DNA of 64,000 nucleotides, taken from NCBI GenBank assembly GCA_000349905.1, contig KB722780.1:59854-123853 (forward strand), given 5' to 3'. This document shows positions 25,283 to 38,736 of the stretch, in pieces. Both the position numbers and the translations under genes were made by a program. Positions within the stretch are counted from its first letter, which is position 1, and each line of letters starts with the position of its first letter. This DNA comes from Volvariella volvacea V23 (taxonomy: Eukaryota > Basidiomycota > Agaricomycetes > Agaricales > Pluteaceae). A model generated the notes under the pieces. It was given only the letters and a program-made list of their open reading frames with translations. It made no database searches and was not told the origin of the DNA.

Positions 25283-26302
25283 ACGTTTTTCAAGAAGCTG
25301 TTTGTCGGAGGGACGGCGAGGGAGATTGTGCCAGAGAAAGTCACGATTGCCGGTGACAGCTGGGAGATGTACGATCTCAACTCGACTGGCGTGCGGTTGA
25401 CGGACTTTGTGGCTCTGCTCACGGCTTTGGACGACAGCATGTGAGTCGCCGAGCGATTTTGCTTTTTTTCGTGCGCGTCTAAGGGCTGATGCCGTGCATA
25501 CGTCGACGCAGAAACTTTTACCACAACAAACCTTCGTTCTCAACCTGGCGTCCATTTCCGCGCGTTGTCCATCTTGGAGTTTCCCCGCTTTGTGGAGCGT
25601 GCCAAAAAGTTCCTCGAGGCTCAGTTTCTGCTGAGATGGACCAAGTTGCGGAGGATAGGCGGCGGGCTGGGTATGCCGTCGAAGCCGTGGCACTGGGTCG
25701 GGAATGGAACATGCCCCAGATTCTAAAGCGCGCTTTTTGCGAGCTGATTAGGAACCCTCGTGTACTATCGGCTCTGTTTTGCTCCCCGCCGGCAATGCCG
25801 GGAAGGAGGCAAAGCGTACTCGACTCGAGACGGACAAGAAGGGCAAGGAAGTCGCTCGTCCTGGCACCCGTGTAGTCGCAGAAAGCGCTGCTGCTGAAGG
25901 TAGCAGCAACACGAACGCGGATAAAAAAGACCCCGATGATCAACCAAAATGCACACTCGACCCAAAGGACCTGATTCTGCTCCTGAACTCCCAGCAGCAG
26001 GTAGCCGCCTTTTGGACGTCGGCTCTCTCCCGTGGGCCGCCAGAATGCCAAACGATGGCCATGCGCAACAGCACTTTTGTGTGTCGGGATCCCGAGGATT
26101 GGCAGCCTTGGACCCTCTTTGAGGCTTCTTCCGCGTCAGGTAGGAGTGGTGAGAGTGAATGCCCGAATGCGTTGATCCCTGGGCTGGCGGTTGTGCAAGG
26201 GTACATGTTCGATCCGGTGTGTGGGCTGAATAGGTTGATCAAGAAGGTGAATTGGAAGAAGAGAGAGTATTGTGAGACTTGTGTGCATTTGAGGGCTGAG
26301 TA
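25283..26302 (+). pseudogene. BTB/POZ-domain protein pseudogene
   Basis: The first piece, FFKKLFVGGTAREIV to DFVALLTALDDSM, ends at a GTGAGT donor at 25441 and resembles basidiomycete BTB domains. The following part shows the family pattern in three alternating frames: a KPSFS segment, then LEFPRFVERAKKFLEAQF in another frame, then YAVEAVALGREWNMPQILKR in a third. From about 25779 a fourth segment continues KEAKRTRLETDKKGKE to LDPKDLILLLNSQQQVAAFW, ending at 26303 with a Cys-containing tail. Repeated frameshifts within about 250 bases mark it as broken. BTB proteins of this type are usually adaptors for Cul3 ligases or transcription complexes. The 5' end is not recognised. Confidence 0.6.
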
Positions 26303-28750
26303 GCTGAAGCGGTCGAGGGAGGGTTGTGGCTGAGTTTGGATGAGTGGCTTGGATTGAAGGAGAAGTAAGCGAGGGTGCCCTAAATAGGGGCGATATTGCG
26401 GACGATTTATTTATTTTTTGCATAGCGCGTTATATTCGTGAACAACTGGATCCCTTTGACTGGTTATATCGCGACAAGCCTTGGAAGAATCCGAGTAAAA
26501 TTGCGCCAGCTCGGGACACATGCATCTGAGGGTATCAGTCCAATTAAATGCAACCTAATGCACTAGGAGGACTCAAGCGAACAAGGTCTAAATTCATCGT
26601 CCGGAAATCCTCAAAGATCCCAACGGGCAGACAGCGTCAAATAGCAATCCCGCGGAGTGTTCGTATCTGGTTCTTCATCCTCTCAACCTTCCCCGGCATG
26701 GAACTACCCACACACTCTTCGTTCGAATAGCTCAACTCATCGTCGAATTTACTCTCCTTCCCTGTCACCATTTCGACGTCTGTCTCGTCTCTATTGACAC
26801 GACGCAGAGCAAGGCTTTCTGTAAGCAACACGGCGCGCCATATCCAAAATCTCTGTGGACCGTCGAGGAAAAGTCGTAGCCTGACGAAGGAAATTTAGAT
26901 CACTGGCCAAGCTTGCTGTCCTTGCACTGAGGGCTCCGTCTCTCCCTTATCCTCTCACCCAGCATTCCACCCTCCGTAGCTGGGTCCCTCCACGATCACC
27001 GTGTTGCTCCCTAGAAGACTTCAGCATCCTGTCCCCTCAACCCAGAAATCCGATATCCACGTCCCAACGCCTACGATCACAGAACGGTACTGCATGCATT
27101 CGACGCATAGGAGGGATGCCGCTCGCACTTGTGATTGGATGGTGAATGTGCTTCTGCATCGGATCTCCTGCGCTCCATTATTTGAATTGATTGGTATAGG
27201 GCTCAAAAGATGAGCCATCTCCTGCCCCTCTGGCTATACGCACTTGGTACCACCCACGCCCATCTTCGAATTGCACCTCTCCTCTTGTCCTTACAACCTT
27301 GAATACCCTTCATCTTTATCACGCAGACGACCATCCCCACGGACCTCAAAGACGTCTGCGGCTTTGACCTGCAAGTAGGAATGAGCATTGTTGCGTACGT
27401 TATCTTTCATGCTTCACAAAGCATCGCCAAACGGCGTATGTATCGCAAATTGTGCTCTAATTCGCCTTATTTTCGCATTCTCCCACACTGTGTTACGAAT
27501 CACCTACCAGGATGGACAAAGTCTATATGTACAGAGTAAGACGTTGAAGCTTCTCACTCTGACCCTTTGTGTCAGCACACTTTTGGGTGAGGAACTTGCC
27601 AATAGTGAGGGAAACATGCCATCTCGATTATAACCCAGCACAATTGGCCATTAGCTGGTGCTCCCTAGTGCCTGGTTAATAATTAGTGATTCTTCACCCT
27701 CATTGGCAGGACAGGGGCTGGTGGGTGGACATGATATCCTGATAGTCTCAACCGGGACCTACCCTGATCCATGCACCTCTTTTCCTTCTTATACGGTATT
27801 TCGAACGCAGCAACGCCCACCCCCGAATATTGCACCTTCATCTTCGTTACCTAGCCAATGGATGGATCATGCGTATGTGGTGCCGGCTTCAAGTCGGAAT
27901 AGGCATTGGTGTGTTCTGTCTCATGTCTCCATGTGTTGCTGATAGCTGGAGCCTATAACCGTATTGCGAATACTCCATCTCAGACGACGAACTGGGGCGT
28001 TGCAGCCTCTTGCGGGCTCGCATCGGATACGGACGTCGCAAGTGTCAGTGTCAGCTCGAGGATCAATGCAGGCTGGGCCAGCATCACGTGTCTATCCTTT
28101 CATTGCTTCGTCTCTTCTGGCGTGTCCGATTTTAAATCTCCATGGAATATCAAGACGCAAAGGCCAATGCATCTCATAGGGGCCATCCTCTCAAGAATGG
28201 AGGGGTGGAGTGAACTGGAAAAGAAAGCACTCCATTCATACGATGTATATCCAACCCGAACGCTAGCAACACTTGAGAAAGCTCATCCCAGTAGCCTATC
28301 GTACCTGCGCCACTGTATCGTCACCAGACTTGTGGATGGTCACTGCCTCACCCGTGTACAGCTTTATCTCGTATGAAGGTACGAAAAAAAGGGTGGCCCA
28401 ACTTCCCGCTGACACGTTCGAGCCGCCTATCAGGATCGACAATAGTATGAACAGCATGCGCTTATTTTTTTGAATTTCATCGTACCTGAACTCGCCCTTT
28501 CCCTACACCCGCCGACCGCACATTGCTCGTTTGGGCTGGATATGCCCTGCCCGCATCTAGTCTGGGCTGTTCGGCCTGACAAGTTAAATTGTCTGCACTT
28601 TTTCGTTATCCCCAGTCTCTTCATCCGTACCCGTCTAGTCAAGAATGGTGAGTCGTTCCACTAGAGCATAGAGATCGTTGTCGAATACGTCGAATTTAGC
28701 CCTCAGTACACACCATCGTCGCTCGTGCCCTAGAAAACCTAACTTCATCC
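26303..28750. other. Intergenic, no supported gene
   Basis: Scattered short frames. A minus-strand frame at 26637-26831 containing VERMKNQIRTLRGIAI, and a plus-strand frame at 28273-28473, are the most protein-like. Neither could be extended through plausible splice sites. No RNA gene or repeat is recognised. Confidence 0.4.
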
Positions 28751-29576
28751 ATGCCAAAAAGCCACGACCTCAAGTCCGAAATTGAATGCTACAGCCTCCC
28801 GTACGGCGCCCTCGGCTTCATCTCCCACATCCTCACATACTATACCCTCGCCTGCCTCTGGAGAGCCCGAAGCCCCATGCGTCCCTGGCGCACCGTCAAC
28901 TGCACGCGTTTCGACATCATCCTCGGCCTCACTAGTTTGTTGTCCACGGTGGGTCTGGCGATATACACGCTGGTCAAGTGCAGGAATACGTGGGAGCTCG
29001 TGCTGATCGCGGTGTGGAAGCTGTGCATGTCGTTGTTGAGCGGGCTGACGGCTGCTCACTCTGCAGGGGTGATACTCATCCACGGGTACGACAGCGATGG
29101 ACGCGTTTCGCATAGGGCCAGAGACTCGATATTCCCGAGCTGCTCGCGGTGGCTTTGGCTCTGTAAGAATGCATTGTAATGCCCGCACACTCTGGGAGGC
29201 TGAACTCGTCTTTGCAGATGTTGCCGGTCTGATATGCGGCGTAACCGGCCTCATGTCCCTAGTCAAACAACACTGGCACGACAAGGGCGTGTACACCCTC
29301 ACCCTCGTCTACGTCTCCGTCCTCGGCTTCATCGTCTTCCTCGTCCCCTGTCTCTTCTCCATCCTACAAGGAGGGTGGGACAGCACGACCTACTGCGTCG
29401 CCCTGGAATACTGCGTCGGCGTCGCGTTCACGACGTTTGCCCTCCTGGCGGCGCTGTATGCCGACTGGGCATTGGGGATGATGACGGACAACCTGGTCGG
29501 GCTGCCGACGAGCGATAACAGCGTGCTGTATTGGTGCTACTTTGCGGCGAAGAGGCTGCCGATGGCGAGTTGGTGA
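28751..29576 (+). CDS. Multi-pass membrane protein of unknown function
   Basis: Two exons, 28751-29162 and 29218-29576, joined across a 55-nt intron (GTAAGA to TTTGCAG) in phase, give 256 residues. It has about seven hydrophobic helices, including ALGFISHILTYYTLACLW, FDIILGLTSLLSTVGLAIY, GVYTLTLVYVSVLGFIVFLV and CVGVAFTTFALLAALYADW. A short charged loop lies around residues 113-128. The C-terminus is NSVLYWCYFAAKRLPMASW. No transporter or enzyme motif is visible. An earlier GT at 29086 would break phase with exon 2. The protein is intact and compact, suggesting a real gene, but I cannot name a family. Confidence 0.65.
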
Positions 29577-30133
29577 TTTTGGTGAGGGGGTGCACGGGGT
29601 GAGGGCTCAGATTACTGTGCGATGGAGTGGGGTCTGGGGTGGAATTTACGTGTTCCGTTGAAAGAAGCTTTGGAGTGACGCGAGGCGCACCCGATCCGGT
29701 ATTTCTGTAGACCATTAAACAGCTGCTCGGTTCAAATAACAAACCAACCCTTTGGGCACGCTCACGAACGAGAATGAACGGTAAGCTGTTGCTGGGTAAT
29801 GAGACCTGCATGATCGAGATGAAGACAGGTCGTTCCCTCTGCTTTCAGAGTTTCGATATAGAAGCATCCTGAGCGCGTCGTCATTGGCCCTCGTACAAAG
29901 AAAGGCCTGTGTCTCTGCGCACATTGTGTCCCTTTTCCGGAAGACCGCTTTGGAAGATCACAAGCACAGGGGCAGATGTTCTCGCTTCTCCCCTGACCAA
30001 ATCAGGAGAGATGATATCGACAAGGCAGTCAAAGGAGATCTGTTCAATTCAAATGAGGAAACACACACAAGATGGGAGAGAGGTGAAAAACAAGTGGAAA
30101 AAAGCCAAATCTAGAAGTCCAGGCGTACTCGCT
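29577..30133. other. Convergent 3' spacer
   Basis: Lies between the 3' ends of the plus-strand and minus-strand membrane-protein genes. No gene seen; probably 3' untranslated regions and terminators. Confidence 0.5.
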
Positions 30134-33100
30134 TCAATTAACATAGCGGAACCTCAAATCAGCCATCTCATCTTTAATGTCCTCCAGCTTCAGGTTTCTC
30201 GAAAACCCACTCTCCAGTCGGGCCCCAACCAGCTCGTCAGACTGGAATGCTGCCAGCCACGAATAAACCTGAAAGTCCCTTCTTGGCACCGAGAGCGGGA
30301 GTCTTGGGACGCACAGGCCCGCCACGACACCGAGAAGGAGGACGACTGCGAGGGCGGCAATCATTGGGATTTTCCGGATGGACGCTGTGGATAGGACGTC
30401 ATCCGGGTAGGCACGTGCGACTACCTTGCCTGTTCCCGCAAAGTAAGGGAGCAGGTTGCTGGCATCTGCAAATCCACGTGCTTGTGCAAATGCTGAAGGA
30501 GAGAGTTCTCCGTACCCCATTGGTCCTGAACCTCCCGTGTATGAAATGACCTATAGGTCGTGATGTGTCATCCATAAGTTATATTTGAGATGCTAATATA
30601 GAGGTTAGAAACAGGTACTTACAGTAGGATTTGGCACATAGTATGCATCTCTGCCATTATCCTGTCACGACAATGGCGCTGTCAGAATGATGGAAAGCGT
30701 GAATAAAAGCCAACGAACCTTGACCATCTGGTTTATACTGTTGGTGTGAGCAGCTATGTAGCTGAGAGAAGCAAACCACATTAGCTCCGTCTATCTAGGA
30801 ACCAGATCAGCGACTTACACCTCTCGCAGGTTCGTGGAGTTCAACACCCGTCTGACATCCAGATCTCTGACACCCTCTCCAATTATTCTTTCCCTCACAC
30901 TTTCAGAATTGCGATCCACAATCGTGTTGCCCTTGTTCACAATCCGGAGCGTATTGGGCGTTCCGACCGTTGTATTGTAAGTTTCGAGTATCCATGGTTC
31001 GAATAGCTCCAGGCAGACGGCACCATCATATCCAATATCCATCGAGTCTCCATGCGCATCCACAACAGTAGTGTTGATGAGGAACCGTCCATGCGGGGCA
31101 TACTCCATGTTCATCCGAACCATGTTCCACCGACACCCATCCGGTCCCCTCTTCACCTATTCAAACAGACAAACCAGCACAACATGTGATCAGTTCGTCG
31201 ATTGCTCGATTGCTAGACAGTGTGCTCCTGCATACCCATGGTCAGCGGTCTGCTGTGGAAGCTGTGTCCCACACCATTGTCAAGGAAAAAGGCTAAAGGC
31301 AGCGATGCGAGAGGTGAGTTCATCCGGGAAGAGGAATCAAAAGTTTTATGCAGGATCGCTCACCACTTGTGGCTATGGGATCTAGGTCTATCTCTGGAGG
31401 CAGCTCTGTTTCACCTCCACCCGTTGCGTTCACCAACTGCCAGGGCTTCTCCAGTTCTTCGTGAAGCGGTAGCTGGAACTCACTGAATAAGCCACGCAGC
31501 GTTTCCCTCGGAACAAACATGTAAGTGTAGTTCCTCAGTGTAGAGCGTGTCACGCTTCCAACAGCAAGTCAGTGCATCGAGATATCGCAGCCAGGAAGGA
31601 ATAAAAGATGCTTACATGTTCATCGGGTCAGTCAATCTCGTACATCGGACCCGCAGTCCCCAACGCGGATATCTGCAAAATTTAGCACGCCCTCCAACAT
31701 CAAAGCAGGACGAGGGAACCGGCACAGACGCTCACCTCAGCACGATGCCAGGCTCCACGGTAGTTTGGTCATCGACACGGGCCCCGTTCAGAATAACCTG
31801 ATCGTCAACATCGATCGAGAAATCGGTCGCATTCCTATTGAACGCCCCGAACCCGCTGCCGTTGGGCACCAGCTGGGACGCCGCGGTTTCGGAGAAGTAG
31901 ACGGTGTCATTCTCCCATTGGAAAGAGGCGACAGGCGGTAATCCGCCGTGCGAGGTGAATGGTGCCAATGTCCACGTCAGGGCCCAATTCTATCGATAGA
32001 GGGGAGGTTAGTGACTGTACACACACACTAATGTTAAGGGTGCTGAAGGACTGACTTCGAGGTGTATTGTAAGCCTTTGTGCTTCTTCAATGTCTGATTT
32101 AGAAGAATCGCCATATATAATGGTTTCGTAATACCGTTCCCGTTGGTTCTGTGGGGAGGGGAGAGGGGTGGATCTCGTTGAGGCGTGCGACGAGAAAAGG
32201 AGGCAAAATGTGGGTCCACTCACAGAGATAACCGCATCGATGTCCACCAATCGACCGAAGATGAATGGGAGAGTGGACGCAGTTCCACATAGCAACAAGA
32301 AGAACAGGATAAACAATGTCCAAGGGCGTTTGCTATTTCCCAGTGCGAGGAGGTTAGAGTTCGAAAGGAAGGAGAACGTGGGCTTACTCATAATCCCCTC
32401 TAGTCCTCCTTGACGTTCCAGAGTACATGTTACGATCCCATAGCAGCTTCAAGCCACTGTAAGGGCTGTAGGGATCTCCAGATGTGGTCGCAAGGTCTTT
32501 CAATCGAATGCCTGGAGCATCGCGCACTCGTGATTGGTGGATGATTGTCGCCCAGGCTAATTGGTACCAAATAGCGTATTTATCAGCGCTCCCATCAACC
32601 GATGAAATGAAAAAAGTGACAAAAAAGGAGGAATTCGAGTGGTAAATGTTCAACGGAGTATACTTACTCGAAGCCTCCAGATAGCTCTTTCCCAACCTCA
32701 ACAGGCTCATTCCTAAACTGACGCCTGCCAACCCACACCCCAAGCCGACAATAAACCTCGTCCAGAACAAACTCCTATTTCTTGCGATTATAGTGAACAA
32801 AAAAATTACAGGATAGGCGATCAGGCACAATATAATATGAATTATAATGGGCCACCAGTGGGGAGGCTCAAAACCCTGGCTGAACGGATGCTGTTTGGGT
32901 TTAGACGGGCGCGGGAACACGGCAGGCGATTTCAGTTCCTCAGGGTCAACACCTCTACTCAGTGGGATGGGGATTCCTTGGTGCTCTGGTTGGGCGCTGG
33001 AGCGGGAAGGTTGATTATTCGTGTTGTTGTGCGCTCGAAGAGTCGGGATTGTGGCTTGGCTTTTGGGATTGGGTCGCAAAGGATAGGTCGAGTCTCCGTG

Positions 33101-33817
33101 CGTAGATGAACGAGCGCCAGTACCCGTTGCGGATGTGGGCGTCGCCGCGCTTTGTCCACCGAAAGAGGCATAGCTAGTTTCCCTACCCAAGGCCAAGGAC
33201 GTTGGTCGATTTTTTCTGTTTTGTTGTCGCTGTTGCGGTGGTTCGAGTTGTGTCTGTAGCTGCTGGGGTTGTGGTTCCTCGCTGATCGACCTCTGAGAGG
33301 ATACGGTTTCTTGTGCAAGGCTTGCTCCAGAACTGCGAGCGTGGGGTGCAGTCTGAACAGTGCGAGTTAGTTGCGCTGGGCTTGATGGTACACCAACACC
33401 ACCCAATTTGGTGTCCCTCTGAGGTTGACGAGGTCCTGCCACGGCTGATAAGCCTCTCGATGGCCTGGTGGTACTAGCATCACCTGCCGTAGTGGCAGTT
33501 GGAGGTTTCGATATCAATATTGACGACCATCTAGAATTTTGACTAGGGTTGTTGCATTGTTGGTTCGGGGCTGGGTTTACCGCTGCGGATGAATCAAATG
33601 AGGAATAGCGGAGTTGATGGATGGGAGTTGAAGACGTTCCGATAGGAGTTGCGGGTGATTCAAATAATACTGAATCGTTGTTAGATTGAGCCGTATCGCA
33701 GGGACTGGGGATAGAGTTGGAGGCATAATCAACAGAAGGAAATGGGGATGGATCTGTGTTCGCAACTGTTGTGCCGGATGCTGGTGTTGAAGATGGAGAA
33801 CGTTGCGTATTGGACAT
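30134..33817 (-). CDS. Large membrane protein with disordered N-terminus, unknown function
   Basis: Exons that join in phase are 33817-32668, 32556-32388, 32332-32224, 32148-32056, 31989-31736, 31672-31616 and 31554-31364. Further coding pieces are near 31156-30820 and a last one ends at 30134. The join between 31364 and 31156 is not resolved in phase. About 270 Ser/Pro/Gln-rich residues precede two membrane helices (WWPIIIHIILCLIAYPVIF and FIVGLGCGLAGVSLGMSLL), a third (WTLFILFFLLLCGTASTLPF), and a large ordered region with several N-glycosylation-type sites (NDT, NAT, NTT). A final helix, MIAALAVVLLLGVVAGLCV, lies near the C-terminus. The start is the ATG of MSNTQRSPS. The layout suggests a surface or secretory-pathway protein. 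I do not recognise the family. Confidence 0.65.
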
Positions 33818-36631
33818 GATTTGGCCGTCGCGTGCTCGGCAGCCAGTAACTTGAATGAATGACAGGAAAAAAGCACGTAGAATAAAAGAGGGCTTCGGAG
33901 AGGCACTGACCTGCAATCGTTTACAGGAGGCGTCGGGTCTTTATCAACTCCCAGATGTAAGGGGTTATTTAAGGTGGCACGTTCCCCGTCTAAACTTCTT
34001 TGCAACGGTAATCAATACGTCAGAAAGAATACATGGCTATAGGAGGGATGTGTGTACCTGTGCCTGTTCTAGCTTGTGCCGCACGTACGGGGATTCACGA
34101 GGACTCGATGCTATGGACGTGATGTCAAGATGACAGCCCAGGACGATCGTTGGATCCTGGGATAAAGACGGCGTCCATTCTCTGTGAGCCACCGAGATGG
34201 AATGGCCGATAGCCAGATCAAATGCTATGACTGGCACATGCTGTGAGACGTCAAATGGGCGTCGATAATGGGCGCAGTATCTGCGGAGTATACATAAGAA
34301 AGTGTCATACGTGCGTAAAACAGGGACAGACCGCGTGGTAATTGAAATGTTGGTGGTCGAGGAGCTGGGGAAATGAGCCTGCAGGAGGACCATAGCAGGA
34401 ACTCGTCCCACGAACTGTTAAGCGAACGCCACCTTGGTCTTCATCCACTAGATAGTAAAAGCTTACCCATGATTGTTATTTTGAACCTATACCAATAACC
34501 AAGTGCCGTCTTCCCGTCCTCATCACATTCGATCATATTAACGTCATGATGCCTACCACAATCGTTGCGTGCAGGTCTCGACAAGACAACGCCCATTTTA
34601 GCAGGCAATCGCCGTCCCTGCCTCATACAGGAGCCAAGTCATTTCTCATGTCAAGTAATGCCCTTCCGTGCCTCAACCTGATAAAGCACCAGACAAGCTA
34701 CATGATACACGTGCCCGCACCTTTTCACACATGCCCGGGGCGGTACCTATTCTACCATGCCGCGTATGCTCAGGCCACTCCGAGCGTTGTTGCAAGATTT
34801 CAACCCAACTGGCTACTGCACGAGCCCGGGTCCATGAAGTTCCACCCGTCAGCCCCACCTAAATTGTGACTGTCCAAGCTTATACACAGCTTGCTCAGAT
34901 TTGCATAGCTTGGACCCTAGACTAGTACTTAGAGGGCCATTAGCACCATCGTACAGCATGTCGGATATCATAATAATCCGCTATCCCCTTAATTAAAGAT
35001 CGAGACACACGGGCCTCCAACCGACGCGAGGGCTTCTTCGCTGCAACTTCTAACTTTAAAAGCTAGATTTCGGTAGCATTTGAAGCTTTTAGACACCCAT
35101 CTCGAGTTTTCGGGTTTCATATTTCGAACGTTCTCCCACCTGTCTGGCGGTATAATGCTACGAGCAAGGCATTTTCTATACAAAAAATTCTGGAGTATCA
35201 TTGTCATCAACTAAAGGGCGAATGCTCTTGCCAAGTGCGGCTTCTCATCCAAACAAGATCGGACGAAAGGACATGTTGAGTTTAAATCACAGCGTTTGAG
35301 AACGAATTGGAGCGGAAAATTGGGATGGTATCCGGTGTTGGAGGACCGAGAGGCCTAGAAAGCTGCATCTACATGGTCACCCTCGCCGCTACCTCAGCTT
35401 GACGTGCTTTTGATAGTCCTCACGCCATTCCTATGCATCCTTTTCTCCTTCTCATCGCCAGTCCTCCTCTCTAATGGTGCAGGATATCCAGGCGTTTACG
35501 TCCTCTATTCGGGTCGCATTAGGGGCAGAGTTGCGGAATTTGCTGCAGTCGAATATCTGCCCATGATAGAGGGCATACTAGGGCCTTCTGCGTACTTGCA
35601 TGGTACATCCATGGGCTTGGAGGCGAGTTGCTATCGGTGCATGATCTAGCCATTGAAGCGCTCTTTCTGGAGCATTTATACTAAAGGTTAAAATGTGCAT
35701 TGCGTGATCGTTATAAGCCAACCCGTAGTTTCAAAGACGAGCGGAACTTGAGCTTGGCCATTTGCATACATTGCATTCAGCACTAATTCAGTCTTGTTTT
35801 GGTGGCGAGCATGTAGTGTAACACGAAAAACTGAGTATGGTGAAAGAAGACAAGAAACGACTGAGTCTCACGGAGATAGAGATGGAGACCAGGGGCTCAC
35901 CAAAGCTACATGCAACTCAAATCGCACTGTCACTCTCAACCTTCTGGAATGCACCAATAACCAATCGATCTGCGCAATCGCACTTGAGGCGGTCCCTTTC
36001 TTCGCTTTGGCCATTGAGCTTGGAGTATCACCCAAAGACGATCAATACCATGTTCATCTGTTCTATCGCCCGTTACTCCAGAAGGGCAGAGGGGGTGAAT
36101 GTGTAAACGGAGGCGATAAACGCGAGGATGGCAGCAATAGTGGAACTTGATGATCACGATATGAATGGATCATAGTCAACAGCGACTTCATCTCGTCGAC
36201 AACTGGGGGACGGATGCGCCTTGGGAGCACATAATCTATCGCAATGGTGGAGCGTGAATGCATATGTCGAACTGCAGAACTAAATCAGCCATGTCACGCC
36301 ATCGTTGAGCTCTGCGGATCTAACCTGACCATTGTCCACTACCGGGTCTCGCTTTTGTGCCAGCTCTTCCATCTCGATTGATCTTTTCGTTGTACTGTTG
36401 TTTGGGCCTGCATCTTCTGTATCTAGTCTTTCAGGGCTGCCTCACGACACTGTATGACCTAACGCGCACTCTCTGCGGAAACATTGATTCCATCATTTAC
36501 GAAGGTGATATCGTACTTGATCTGTAGTGCGGAATGTGCCTCAATATCCTTGTTGTTTGGTCGATGATCATAGGCACAGGGCGCAGGCGACAACATCACA
36601 ATCTTCACCACGATCTACTACAAATCGCTCT
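33818..36631. other. Intergenic, no supported gene
   Basis: Several unrelated short frames on both strands (for example minus 34037-34411 and plus 35404-35649) without conserved motifs. No repeat, RNA gene or mobile element is recognised. Confidence 0.45.
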
Positions 36632-38362
36632 ATGACCACCAACACCTCCAGTTTCCATTGCAGTGGGCATCCTGGTCACCACTCATCCCTGCAAACCTGT
36701 CCTTCGGATGTTCTCCACTTTGTCATCGGCTTCCTTGACATTGAGGATCTCTTAAACCTTCGTTTAACCTCTCGCACACTGCACTCGATCGTCACTCCCA
36801 ATGCACTCCGGAACATATCTCTTCTGTGGGGACGAGGAGGGTACCCTGGAATACGGAGTCGCCTTTCAACCTGTAGTTTCGATATCCCGCCCAGTGAAAC
36901 TCGTCGTCACGAGCCAGGGCTGACCAATCTCTATGTGCACGCTCGACACCTGACAATATGCGCTATTGACTATAGCGTTTACAAAGCAATCTCCGAGTCC
37001 AATCTTCCTGCAGTCCTCTCCACTTTAAGAAGGCTACGCTCGCTCAGATCTGTTACTCTGAGGTGGTACTTTCCCCAAAGTGGCATACAAGAGTTTGGGA
37101 TTTCTCCTATGTACCTTCAAGAAGTCATTTGCTCCGCTATACTCATAGCCACCGGAGGAGCACTAGAGCAACTTGTAGTCACCCCCAAGTCGGATATGTC
37201 GGGTCCCTATCACCATAGTGTTCTGGGCATCTGCTCATCTGTAACCCCGAATCTACTCCCGCAGTGCTTTTTGGGAATCAAGACATTGAAGAAGTTTTCG
37301 TTCACGTACGAGGTGCAATATCGCAGGTGTTACAGTGCATGAGGCTATCGCTCTCGGGTCGATGTTGGCGTGGATGTGCATGTCCCTTGCCTACCGAGAC
37401 CATTTGAAGATGATGTATGGAGGATTGTAGAAGCAAACCCTGGCATTGAAGACCTAACTGTAAGGTATAGTTGCATTAAAAGCGGTTTAAATTGGGAGGC
37501 GCTTCAGCTCTCGGGCCATGCGTTCAAGCACCTCAACCTGCGCGGCATTCAATTTCCTAGCGCATCGATGGATGCATCCTGCTTTACCAGTCTGACGCAC
37601 CTCACAATGGACACTGCATCCTTCGACACGGCCATTCCAGTAGCCAACCTCTGGGTAATACTCTCGAAGAACCGCCCACAATCGCTGATTTCGATTCGAA
37701 CAGCTCAAGTCACATCCTCCTTCCTGTCTTTCCTGAGATCGTTTGCCGGGTTGAAGGCCTTGACGATCGGCTCCCTCGATTCACGCTTCGCGCGAGATGG
37801 TGAAGCGTTCTCTCCACGTGCTCTCTCTGCTCTCGCACACGAGTTTTTCACCAGCGCTCTTCCGAATCATGCACCGACGCTCCAGCACCTGTCGATCTCA
37901 TTTGCAGATGATGTGTCCAATGTCCCTGGGTGGACATACTCCCCCTCCTATTTCATTCCCAATTTCCGTCTCATGTCCTCGCTTCGTCAACTTGCTCTTC
38001 ATCCCAGGGGCATGGAGGAGGGGGGACAAACGGAGCCCGAAATCGCTATTTCGGCTTATCAATCAATCTTGGATGGGATCGGTGCCTCCTATCCCGGAGT
38101 TCCTGGATTAAGAGGAGGGGATATCCCTACGCCCGGAGCTGCGGGGATTTTATCATCTCTCGAATCCCTCGAAATATTCTGGTCTGACGAAGGTGTTGAC
38201 ATAATTACTGGAGAGGAAGACTGCTATATTGGCGCTACTGAACTCGTGGAAACAATTGTGGGTTCTCTAAGAAGCAAGCATGGCGTGCCGCGCACATTGA
38301 CTTTGTTGACGGGTAAGTATCAATGCAAGATGCTTGATGACGGGCTGTGGGGATATTTTTGA
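36632..38362 (+). CDS. F-box / leucine-rich protein with one in-frame TGA (family copy C)
   Basis: From the ATG at 36632 the frame carries an F-box (LQTCPSDVLHFVIGFLDIED, then LLNLRLTSRTLHSIV) and the family's leucine-rich body. The body includes LTNLYVHARHLTI, AQVTSSFLSFLRSFAGLKAL, NHAPTLQHLSISF and LESLEIFWSDE, ending LDDGLWGYF. The only interruption is a TGA at 37340-37342. Two readings are possible. It may be a nonsense mutation. Or a 72-nt intron at 37327-37398 (GTGTTA to CCGAG) removes it and keeps the frame, giving 552 residues; the acceptor is not a typical pyrimidine-rich AG and the intact paralogue has no intron there. Otherwise as well preserved as the minus-strand copy. It would act as an SCF substrate adaptor. 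Confidence 0.65.
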
Positions 38363-38736
38363 TTAGTAGTGTATTACGGCTTGAGCTTGTTTCGAAACAA
38401 TGTCTCCCAGAGGGTAACAGGAGTGTAGGATAGATATCGTAGTACTCACCTTGATTGATAACTTGTACCCTCTTCAAGTGGACTACAATCAAAGTCCACT
38501 GTGATCCTATCCTATCTCAATTGAAACGTTGTAGATTGGCAAGCACCTCGGACATTGACAAGGCCGTTTGCTTTCGCGGGCCATCAAGTAAATCATACTC
38601 AAAACAACTGGGTGCTGTCAGAAATGAAGTTTCGACTGTAATGCCAGACTCGGGTTCTCCGGAATTGGCGCAGTCCCCGTAGCAGCGCTGAATCAACAGC
38701 AATTGAACAACAATCATCTACTACGAATCACGTCGT

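Noticed and set aside
28745..29302. A 185-codon minus-strand frame
   Set aside because: It lies antisense to the spliced membrane-protein gene and has no conserved features.
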